Source: an uncultured Clostridia bacterium
GTDB lineage: Bacteria > Bacillota > Clostridia > RGIG6154
Assembly: GCA_934446135.1 (NCBI GenBank)
Contig: CAKSDT010000025.1
Span: 1 to 19,278 of the forward strand
Direction of reading: 5' to 3'
Length of the DNA: 19,278 nt
The position numbers were made by a program, and so were the translations under genes. Positions 8,425 to 14,520 of this stretch are shown here, in pieces (position 1 is the stretch's first letter; every line of letters starts with the position of its first letter). The notes under the pieces are model-generated. The model was not told the origin of the DNA, did not search any database, and worked only from the letters and a program-made list of their open reading frames with translations.

Positions 8425-11400
8425 TTAACCTATTAATCCTATTGCATTTCCGCAAATATCACAAAAACCGTCTGAATTTTCATCCGTATGTGCAAGTTTT
8501 GGAATTACTAAATCCGAAAGTAGTTTTTTAATATATTCATCGCCTGACTTAACAAAATAATTACGGCAGAGTTTGCATGAGAAATATTCAATATTTCCTT
8601 CTGTCAGACAAGTAGCGGCTGTCGGGTCGTGCTTTTCAAAATCGTGGGAAAGAGCAGGAATTACATCTCCTCCGCGAGTCTGATTGCAACCTGTGCAAGT
8701 TTCTATCGCAGTTGCACCGTCACTTCCACATGTTGCAGGAACTTCAGGTGTTGTTACCTGATAGTTATGTGCTCCTGTTGCAGGAATTACATCTCCTCCG
8801 CGGGTCTTATTGCAACCTGTGCAAGTTTCTATCGCAGTTGTACCGTCACTTCCGCATGTTGCGGGAACTTCAGGTGTTGTTACCTGATAAGTGTGATTGC
8901 AGTATGCACCGCGGATAGGTGCGTTGTCAAGATATGCGTTTTGATATTCATAAGCACCTTTTATAAGGATAACATCTATAATATCATCTTTATAGTATTT
9001 AATAAAGAGTGCAATATCTCTTTCTTCTTCAAGCGGTGAATACGAACCGTTTTCGCTCTGGAATTCAACCTGTGTTATTTCATAGATTGACGAAGTTGTA
9101 ACTCTCTTTGAAGAAGTATTTGAAACCGTATAGTCAATCATTGTATAAGAAGCGTTCTGTGAAAGCGATCTCTTTACACTGTCGTTAGTCCAAAGATTTG
9201 CACTTTCGGCAACGGGTCTTATATTATGTCTGTCATAGAGTTTTCCGAGTGTTATAATATTGTCTCTCTTGGATTTTACATAACCGAAATCATAAGCCGT
9301 TGTATTGTTATCCGAAATCGATACAAAACCTGTTGAAATATAATTTCTGTAATTTAATCCTCTTACTTTTGAGAATGTTCCGTCAGATGCAAGCGAATAA
9401 TTGAACATATCGCCTTTTGCCATTAATGAAAAATCTATATCGGAATCCATATCATCACTTGTGAGGACAGTTTTTTCTTTACCGTTCTGAACAAATGTTA
9501 CTTTATAGTTATCATCGGCAACAGACGCTGCTCTGACAAAGACTGCAAGGTTTGAAGAACCTCCGATTGTTGTTTCATTATTTGTTATAATTGCAAGACC
9601 TGCGTCATCGTAAGAATCGTAATCATAGTAAGCAACCTGATAATATGTGTCATCCGAAAGTGATGATTTGCTTATAATCTTAAAGTCGTCTTTAGTTGCA
9701 TTAGAAGTTACAGGAAGGCTGAAAATAACAGTCTTATCCGTAATAGAACCTCTTGAGAAACCAACTTTATCCGACCAATGGTCAGGTGATGAAATACAGT
9801 TTAAAGTCGGTGACAAAACTTTAAGTGCGGTAATTTTTCCGCTCGAATTAACTTTATAAGTTATAATTCTGTCAGCATAATTGTTCTGTGCAGAAGTTTT
9901 TGCAACACCCAATGTCTGCGATGCAACCGCATTATATGCAACAGACGCTGCAACTCTGCCTGAATCATTAAGATTTACTTTGTCTGCAAGGTCGTAATTT
10001 CTGATTGAACCGTCTTTTGTGAAAAGCTGAAGTACATAGTAAAGTTCTCCGACAGACGATTCTACTGCAGAATTTACAACAAAAGCATAGTTTGACTTGG
10101 TTGCTGAAGTTTTTTCGGAATAAGCGATTTTTCCGAAGGCGTCAAGATAGAACTTACCTTCATCACCTGCTCTGGCACCCGAGAACATTCCGTTTGCTTC
10201 ATATGCTTTTCCGTTTATAACATAGGTGTCATCATCATACTCATCGAGTGTGCCTTCGATAACTTCTCTTGTTGCAATAATTTCAAGATTTTTACTGTCG
10301 TTGATATTTGTCGCATCTCCCATTATTGTAAGAACATCAAATTCTTTAAGGTCTTCGGGGAGAATGTCGTTGCCGTTCATTGTCATCTTAAGAGTTTTGT
10401 TTTTCTTTGTTTTGCTCAAAAAGTCGGTCAAATCGATGTATCCTGCACCGTCTTTAAGGCTGATTTTCTTATTTGAGCCGTAAATACTGTCAACTACTGC
10501 GGTACGGTATCTTGTTACAAAGATAACATCATACAAACCGTCGCCGTTGTTATCCAAAAGTTCTGCCTTACCGTCGCCGATAAGAGAATCTACACCTGTA
10601 AAGGTCTGTTTTGCACCGTTTACATAATATGAAATATCAAGAGTTCCCGAAGATGTTGTGTTTAAAACATATTCAACATTTGTTGTATCGTGATCGTCAT
10701 CATAAACACTGATTGTATCATATTTTGACGGATATTTTCTTGCAGTTGTTGAAACTACATCGTTAAGGTCTGAAATCTTATCGGTATTGTTTTTGGTTGA
10801 CGCAACAAACGATAAAACTTTCCATTCGCCGTAATCTTCTTCTGTAACAAAAGCCGTAACTGTATAACCCAGATATTTTCCTATACCTGTGCCGTTTGTA
10901 TTAATTATGATATTGCTTCTTCCGGCAGAAGAACTCTCTGCATAGAAAAAGTCTTCATCATAAATCCCGTAACCGCCTGTTACATTAACTTTAACTTTAT
11001 CGGCACCCAAAGAACCGTTTACATTATTTGCAACAACAGAAAGGTCAACTTTAAGCACATTCAGTTTGTCATAACCCAACTGCTTGTCGTTTTTGATTTT
11101 GTACTGATATGTTCCGTCGCTGTTAAAACCGTCCGAAACCATCATAGGAGCGTCTAAAGCATTATACAAAAGTCTTGCAACTATTCCTCTCGAAGCCTCG
11201 TTTCCGGCTGAAAGTTTAATTCCTTTTGACACGCCCGATTCAGATGCGATTACAAGATATCCTGTAGGCCAGCCGCCTTTTGAAAGAACATACTTATCCT
11301 GATATCCCATTGAAAGAACAATGATTTTTATTGCTTCTTCATATGTAACAGGGTCTTCCGGACGGAATGTTCCGTCTCCGTCACCCGAAATAATTCCCAT

Positions 11401-11724
11401 TTGTGTTGCAAGGTTTACATCGCCTGCATACCACTCATTTGAAGGAACATCGGTATAAATTTTCTGTCCTGCGGCACCTGCTGCTGCGTCCGACAAACCC
11501 TGAATTCTGTTTGCAACGGCAACAACTTCCGCCCTCGTAATTGTATCATTCGGTCTGAAAGTTCCGTTCGGTTCGCCCTTTAAAATCCCCAGTGCTGACA
11601 AAACCTCTGTTGCCTCAGCCACCGGCGTGCCGTCTTCTACATCCGAGAACTTGGCAAATGCCGCCGTAGGCAAAACCATCGAAACCACAAGAACCATAAT
11701 TAAAAGCATCCTCAGTTTCTTCAT
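8425..11724 (-). CDS. S-layer-type protein with N-terminal SLH domains and C-terminal Cys-rich repeats
   Basis: A 1099-residue exported protein. I place the start at the ATG at 11724, because CCTCCT/AGGAGG lies 7 bases upstream and a signal peptide begins there (MKKLRMLLIMVLVVSMVLPTAAFA). The frame stays open 15 codons further upstream, but that extension would contain the ribosome binding site. SLH domains lie at about 25-75 (FSDV ... ITRAEVV) and 89-140 (YTDV ... VTYEEAI), with a degenerate third near 150-192. The long middle part has no family I recognise; it is rich in Asp, Asn, Ser and Thr, like S-layer proteins. Residues about 945-1024 are two near-identical 42-residue repeats with PATC and CTGC motifs. 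A divergent third repeat and a final FCDICG motif follow. Two promoters lie upstream, consistent with high expression. It is likely the lattice or another abundant cell-wall protein. Confidence 0.9.
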   Translation of the reverse strand: MKKLRMLLIMVLVVSMVLPTAAFAKFSDVEDGTPVAEATEVLSALGILKGEPNGTFRPNDTITRAEVVAVANRIQGLSDAAAGAAGQKIYTDVPSNEWYAGDVNLATQMGIISGDGDGTFRPEDPVTYEEAIKIIVLSMGYQDKYVLSKGGWPTGYLVIASESGVSKGIKLSAGNEASRGIVARLLYNALDAPMMVSDGFNSDGTYQYKIKNDKQLGYDKLNVLKVDLSVVANNVNGSLGADKVKVNVTGGYGIYDEDFFYAESSSAGRSNIIINTNGTGIGKYLGYTVTAFVTEEDYGEWKVLSFVASTKNNTDKISDLNDVVSTTARKYPSKYDTISVYDDDHDTTNVEYVLNTTSSGTLDISYYVNGAKQTFTGVDSLIGDGKAELLDNNGDGLYDVIFVTRYRTAVVDSIYGSNKKISLKDGAGYIDLTDFLSKTKKNKTLKMTMNGNDILPEDLKEFDVLTIMGDATNINDSKNLEIIATREVIEGTLDEYDDDTYVINGKAYEANGMFSGARAGDEGKFYLDAFGKIAYSEKTSATKSNYAFVVNSAVESSVGELYYVLQLFTKDGSIRNYDLADKVNLNDSGRVAASVAYNAVASQTLGVAKTSAQNNYADRIITYKVNSSGKITALKVLSPTLNCISSPDHWSDKVGFSRGSITDKTVIFSLPVTSNATKDDFKIISKSSLSDDTYYQVAYYDYDSYDDAGLAIITNNETTIGGSSNLAVFVRAASVADDNYKVTFVQNGKEKTVLTSDDMDSDIDFSLMAKGDMFNYSLASDGTFSKVRGLNYRNYISTGFVSISDNNTTAYDFGYVKSKRDNIITLGKLYDRHNIRPVAESANLWTNDSVKRSLSQNASYTMIDYTVSNTSSKRVTTSSIYEITQVEFQSENGSYSPLEEERDIALFIKYYKDDIIDVILIKGAYEYQNAYLDNAPIRGAYCNHTYQVTTPEVPATCGSDGTTAIETCTGCNKTRGGDVIPATGAHNYQVTTPEVPATCGSDGATAIETCTGCNQTRGGDVIPALSHDFEKHDPTAATCLTEGNIEYFSCKLCRNYFVKSGDEYIKKLLSDLVIPKLAHTDENSDGFCDICGNAIGLIG
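8654..8893 (-). repeat. Two 126-bp tandem repeats inside the S-layer gene
   Basis: Two copies begin at 8654 and 8780, exactly 126 bases (42 codons) apart, with only a few scattered differences. Each encodes a unit HxYQVTTPEVPATCGSDG followed by xTAIETCTGCN and RGGDVIPA. Conserved His and paired Cys suggest a small metal- or disulfide-stabilised module of the type common in the surface proteins of gut Clostridia. The near identity at DNA level points to recent duplication or gene conversion, and the copy number may vary between strains. Confidence 0.85.
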
Positions 11725-11781
11725 TTCAATTCCTCCTCTATCTTTTAACTTTATTGTTATTTTCCTCATTTTTACAGTTAC

Positions 11782-11811
11782 ATTATACTATTTAACTTTA
11801 TCTAAAGTCAA
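11782..11811 (-). promoter_or_regulatory. Proximal promoter of the S-layer gene
   Basis: On the minus strand TTGACT (11811-11806) and a perfect TATAAT (11787-11782) are 18 bases apart. Transcription would begin about 50 bases before the start codon at 11724, giving a leader that carries the AGGAGG site. Confidence 0.65.
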
Positions 11812-11824
11812 CGGATTTCACAAA

Positions 11825-11854
11825 ATTGTAATCTTATTGCAAAATAACTGTCAA
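11825..11854 (-). promoter_or_regulatory. Distal promoter of the S-layer gene
   Basis: A perfect TTGACA (11854-11849) and TACAAT (11830-11825) lie 18 bases apart on the minus strand, 43 bases upstream of the proximal promoter. Tandem promoters are common for S-layer genes. Confidence 0.5.
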
Positions 11855-11880
11855 AATTTCGTAAATTTGTCACAATTAAA

Positions 11881-12837
11881 TCAGTTTTGGTATAAAATGT
11901 CTTGATTTTCCTCCGGAACCGCAAATGCTGTAAGTTCATTTTCATCGGACATTCTCACGGCTTTTATTCTTGAATTTCCGTAAGTTTTGTAGTAGTATGT
12001 TTTGCTTTCAAAACTAAAACAGGAAGAATAAATAGTTATCTCATATCCGCCATCTGTCTTACAGCAGCCTCTTTGCTGCGAAACAGAATCAAGAATTTTA
12101 AAAAACTGTGTAACTTTTTCACTTTCACTGTTTCCGCAAATTGAATTTTCTTTTACAAATGCTGCCCTGACAAACCTTGATTCGGACGATAAATCCCCCG
12201 GGAGTCCTATTCCTCCCATTCCCCTGCTGTACGGAATAAGTTTCAGGTTTTCTGAAAACCTGTTTTCCGGAATTTCCGCCGTAACAGACATATAATTACT
12301 TAAATTATACATTTGATATTCAAAAGGCGGATTGTTTGTAAGCACTCCGACTTTGTTCTCTGTAATATTTATTCCGTTTTCACGGCACTCAAGCGTAATG
12401 CAGTTTTCCCTATCCGAAATTAGCCAATGAAGTTGTGCCGAAGGCATTTTCTCTGCAAACGGTATTCCCGTAATGTTAAGTCTGTCTGAAATCTTCAAAA
12501 ATTCGCCCACGCTTTCAAAATTTCCCAAAAGCCACGGAATAAACTCATACTGCGTAATGTTTTCTTTGCCCGGAACAGGGTTTTGGTATTTTGCGTTTCC
12601 CACAAAATTAAGTCCTGCAATACAAAGTCCTTTTTCGTTAGCAGCATCATAATACAAGGGATATTCTTCCTCCATATGTGCCATTCCGATTATTTTATAT
12701 TTTGTTTTAAAATCATTTTCCCTCTTGAACTCAAATCCGGCAGGCGTTATTAGAACACATTCGCCGTATCCCTTTTCATAATCAAGATTTCTGCCGAAAT
12801 AAAGCCCGTCCCAATTAACGCTTAAAGCAGTACACAT
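11881..12837 (-). CDS. Choloylglycine hydrolase family enzyme, probable bile salt hydrolase
   Basis: A 318-residue, Ntn-type linear amide C-N hydrolase without a signal peptide. After removal of Met1, Cys2 is the nucleophile (MCTALS). Arg16 and Asp19 lie in FGRNLD, Asn77 in GLNF, Asn168 in LTNNP and Arg221 in SRFVR. These match the catalytic and binding residues known as Cys2, Arg18, Asp21, Asn82, Asn175 and Arg228 in Clostridium perfringens bile salt hydrolase (alignment by eye). Asn rather than Tyr at the position of Asn82 favours bile salts over penicillin V. The enzyme would cut the amide bond of glycine- or taurine-conjugated bile acids in the cytoplasm. The start has AAGGGGG upstream. 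It is co-directional with, and 156 bases upstream of, the S-layer gene, which has its own promoters. A penicillin V acylase or acyl-homoserine lactone acylase activity cannot be excluded. Confidence 0.88.
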   Translation of the reverse strand: MCTALSVNWDGLYFGRNLDYEKGYGECVLITPAGFEFKRENDFKTKYKIIGMAHMEEEYPLYYDAANEKGLCIAGLNFVGNAKYQNPVPGKENITQYEFIPWLLGNFESVGEFLKISDRLNITGIPFAEKMPSAQLHWLISDRENCITLECRENGINITENKVGVLTNNPPFEYQMYNLSNYMSVTAEIPENRFSENLKLIPYSRGMGGIGLPGDLSSESRFVRAAFVKENSICGNSESEKVTQFFKILDSVSQQRGCCKTDGGYEITIYSSCFSFESKTYYYKTYGNSRIKAVRMSDENELTAFAVPEENQDILYQN

Positions 12838-12924
12838 AATAAATTCCCCCTTTTTTACTTATACTGTCCAAAAAGGTGTTGTTTACTCTATACTGAACAC
12901 AATTTAAAAAGCGATTTTGTTGAA

Positions 12925-12957
12925 AAAAATCCGAAGAACTAAATTCTTCGGATTTTT
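12925..12957 (-). terminator. Intrinsic terminator of the zinc-ribbon/DUF2085 operon
   Basis: A perfect 14-bp stem (12925-12938 with 12944-12957) with a 5-base loop is followed on the minus strand by a run of T. Unusually, the stop codon TAG (12941-12939) lies in the loop. The rising arm therefore encodes the last residues of the DUF2085 protein, and the terminator overlaps the coding end. Confidence 0.88.
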
Positions 12958-13307
12958 AATCCCATATCATATCCATATTTAAAAGCATAGCCGGTTGTCA
13001 AAATTATAAAGGTCACAAAAGCATAACCGAAAAGTATTCCGGTTAAAAGCCTTTTTGTGTTGTTGCTTTCATATTTGGTAAACTTTTGAACAAACCCATC
13101 CAAAATCATAGGGATTGCCAAAAGCAAAAACCAAAAATTCCGCGGAACAAAGAAGACAGATACAAACATCCCCAATATTATCCCGGCAAGTTCGCCGCTG
13201 CACCTGGCACATATGGGAAACTTTCTGCCTTTATACTTAAAAGACCTGTCCTCACGGCAATGACATCCAAAAAATCTCGGAAGCCATTTATACAAAAAAT
13301 TCTTCAT
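12939..13307 (-). CDS. DUF2085-family small membrane protein
   Basis: A 122-residue protein. The N-terminal half has CHCREDRSF, then KYKGRKFPICARCSGELAG. This is the signature of DUF2085 proteins (Cys-His, Arg-Ser and a CARCSG motif, possibly a metal or redox site). Three hydrophobic segments follow (about 38-55, 58-75 and 85-108). The biochemical function of the family is unknown. It starts 3 bases after the stop of the zinc-ribbon gene, without a clear ribosome binding site of its own, so translation is probably coupled. The terminator overlaps its 3' end. Confidence 0.8.
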   Translation of the reverse strand: MKNFLYKWLPRFFGCHCREDRSFKYKGRKFPICARCSGELAGIILGMFVSVFFVPRNFWFLLLAIPMILDGFVQKFTKYESNNTKRLLTGILFGYAFVTFIILTTGYAFKYGYDMGLKIRRI

Positions 13308-13310
13308 TAA

Positions 13311-13610
13311 CTAAAAGAAACTGTAAAATCCCGCTCCGACTCCGGCAGCAACCGCAATTATGTACCAGAAAACTGAAAGACCGACGCTGACCAACGCACC
13401 TATTCCTGCCGCTTTAGCCGACTTAGGTTTTGTATCTTTCCAAACAATCCATAAAATAAGTCCTGCCAAAGGAACACAGCAGCCTAATATTCCCCAGCCT
13501 ATGCCGCCGTTGTCGACAGGCTGACCCTCCTTTTCCTGTTTAACACCGCAAAACGGACAAATAACCGCTTCATCATCAATTTCTCTACCGCATTTTCTGC
13601 AAAAAGCCAC
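13311..13610 (-). CDS. Small zinc-ribbon membrane protein
   Basis: A 99-residue protein starting with a GTG codon, supported by AAGGAGAG about 6 bases upstream (13617-13624). Residues 3-24 form a zinc ribbon (FCRKCGREIDDEAVICPFCG, four Cys as CxxC ... CxxC). After a Gly-rich linker there are two hydrophobic segments (about 38-55 and 70-92) separated by a Lys-rich loop. Proteins of this layout are common in Bacillota and lack a defined role. It is the first gene of a two-gene operon with the DUF2085 gene, driven by a consensus promoter at 13648-13676. Two small Cys-rich membrane proteins in one operon may work together, but that is inference. Confidence 0.85.
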   Translation of the reverse strand: MAFCRKCGREIDDEAVICPFCGVKQEKEGQPVDNGGIGWGILGCCVPLAGLILWIVWKDTKPKSAKAAGIGALVSVGLSVFWYIIAVAAGVGAGFYSFF

Positions 13611-13647
13611 AAAAATCTCTCCTTAACATAAATTATCCTGTACCAAA

Positions 13648-13676
13648 ATTATACAAGATGCTTCAAAAAATGTCAA
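13648..13676 (-). promoter_or_regulatory. Consensus sigma-A promoter of the zinc-ribbon operon
   Basis: On the minus strand a perfect TTGACA (13676-13671) and a perfect TATAAT (13653-13648) are separated by the optimal 17 bases. The predicted transcript starts about 30 bases before the GTG start codon. The promoter begins 5 bases after the acetyltransferase remnant ends. Confidence 0.88.
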
Positions 13677-13680
13677 TAGA

Positions 13681-13890
13681 TTAATTATTGTTTTTAAGTG
13701 CTTCACGCTCTTTTTTTCTGACTGCCGGAGTACCTATATAAGTATCGGAAACCGAAATATCTTTAACAACAACCGCTCCCGCACCTATCATACAGTCGGA
13801 ACATATTTTAGTTCTCTGAATCACGGTGGCACCGGCTCCTACCCAAGTTCTTTCTCCGACTTTCACAGTTACTGATAAAAATTTACTCAA
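13681..13890 (-). pseudogene. 3' remnant of a hexapeptide-repeat acetyltransferase
   Basis: The reading frame encodes VKVGERTWVGAGATVIQ followed by IGAGAVVVKDI and YIGTPAVRKK. This is the left-handed beta-helix end of sugar O-/N-acetyltransferases of the NeuD/PglD type. Such enzymes are usually about 200 residues; only about the last 60 remain. Homology appears to stop near 13868. Upstream there is an in-frame stop, a non-ATG (TTG) start and no ribosome binding site, so the 5' two thirds are missing. The adjacent DNA (13891-14520) is full of repeats, which suggests deletion or rearrangement. The donor acetyl-CoA and the sugar acceptor cannot be assigned. Confidence 0.72.
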
Positions 13891-13957
13891 AACTTACAGA
13901 AAAACAAAAAAACTGTTTGCTCACAGTCGCAAAAAGTTATGAAAATGATTAAACCCG

Positions 13958-13983
13958 CAACCCGTTATAGATGTAACGGGTTG
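13958..13983. other. Hairpin of unknown role
   Basis: CAACCCGTTA (13958-13967) pairs perfectly with TAACGGGTTG (13974-13983) around a 6-base loop, followed on the plus strand by TTTCATT. It could be a relic terminator of a lost gene. No intact gene ends here. Confidence 0.5.
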
Positions 13984-13997
13984 TTTCATTAAGTTCT

Positions 13998-14052
13998 TTT
14001 CTATAAATTATTTTGTCACCAAACGGTCAGGAGCATAATTTACCGTTTTTTA
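13998..14052 (-). repeat. Diverged duplicate of the parA 3' end, left copy
   Basis: This stretch aligns base by base with about 14478-14530, including the shared run AAACGGTCAGGAGCA and ATTTAC-GTTTTT. In the right copy the motif covers the last codons and stop of parA. In the left copy the equivalent triplets read Lys-Lys-Arg-stop. The two copies bracket the 113-bp repeat array in direct orientation. Confidence 0.65.
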
Positions 14053-14377
14053 AGACGAAGTGAATTGGAGGTTGATTGAACAAACTGAACCCAAATCCGA
14101 GCAGGAAAAACGCGGAAATTTGGTTCTGATTAAACAAATCGAACCCGGAGTTGAGTCGGGCGGAAAGACGAAGTGAATTGGGGATTGATTGAACAAACTG
14201 AACCCAAATCCGAACAGGAAAAACGCGGAAATTTGGTTCTGATTAAACAAACTGAACCCGAAGTTGAGTCGGGCGGAAAGACGAAGTGAATTGGGAGTTG
14301 ATTAAACAAACTGAACCCAAATCCGAACAGGAAAAACGCGGAAATTTGGTTCTGATTAAACAAACTGAACCCGAAGG
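14052..14377. repeat. Three tandem repeats of 113 bp
   Basis: Units start at 14052, 14165 and 14278, exactly 113 bases apart, with only a few substitutions; the third ends early near 14377. Each unit contains two related half-units that share GATTRAACAAACTGAACCC, about 54 and 59 bases apart. Each also has an imperfect hairpin, GAACCCAAATCC with GGAAATTTGGTTC (14087-14098 and 14114-14126 in unit 1). There are no unique spacers, so it is not CRISPR. Function unknown. Confidence 0.88.
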
Positions 14378-14414
14378 TGTACTGGTGGTACATCGAGCGG
14401 TGAAGTTTGTTTAA
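14356..14414. repeat. Nested inverted repeat at the end of the array
   Basis: TTAAACAAACT (14356-14366) and AGTTTGTTTAA (14404-14414) are perfect 11-bp inverted copies. Between them TGTAC (14378-14382) and GTACA (14388-14392) form a second, inner dyad. The left arm belongs to the tandem repeat and the right arm to unique DNA. Confidence 0.75.
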
Positions 14415-14415
14415 A

Positions 14416-14505
14416 GTTTAATGGCATAAATTAAGAAAACTCCGCTTGAATTTAAGCGGAGTTTTACTCACAGTTAATTCTTTAAATTAAATTCTGCCAT
14501 TAAAC
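14416..14505. repeat. 11-bp inverted repeat enclosing the parA terminator
   Basis: GTTTAATGGCA (14416-14426) and TGCCATTAAAC (14495-14505) are perfect inverted copies, 68 bases apart. The flanking inner bases are also partly complementary (AT-rich), and the terminator hairpin sits in the middle. The layout resembles a small miniature element, but no target duplication was identified. Confidence 0.7.
14436..14465 (-). terminator. Bidirectional terminator downstream of parA
   Basis: AAAACTCCGCTT (14436-14447) pairs perfectly with AAGCGGAGTTTT (14454-14465) around a 6-base loop, with A/T tracts on both sides. It lies 56 bases after the parA stop codon. Confidence 0.88.
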
Positions 14506-14520
14506 GGTCAGGAGCAACAT

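Larger units (their letters stand above)
13891..14520. other. 630-base gene-free, repeat-rich region
   Basis: No credible gene was found. The region holds, in order: a 10-bp hairpin (13958-13983), a diverged copy of the parA 3' end (about 13998-14052), three 113-bp tandem repeats (14052-14377), a nested inverted repeat (14356-14414), and a second inverted repeat (14416-14505) that encloses the parA terminator. Open frames across the array exist only because the repeats lack stops in those frames. They have no ribosome binding site and change frame from unit to unit, since 113 is not divisible by 3. Confidence 0.75.

Noticed and set aside
8629..9039. Plus-strand ORF opposite the Cys-rich repeats
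   Set aside because: It mirrors the coding repeats on the other strand, with no ribosome binding site and no recognisable protein.
11725..11769. N-terminal extension of the S-layer protein by 15 codons
   Set aside because: It would contain the ribosome binding site and place charged residues before the signal peptide.
13982..13990. parS site suggested by TGTTTCA
   Set aside because: The right half of the 16-bp parS palindrome is absent.
14052..14377. CRISPR array
   Set aside because: The repeats are 113 bp and directly adjoining with no unique spacers, and no cas gene is present.
14050..14393. Open reading frames on the minus strand across the tandem repeats
   Set aside because: They exist only because the repeats lack stops in those frames, have no ribosome binding site, and shift frame between units since 113 is not a multiple of 3.
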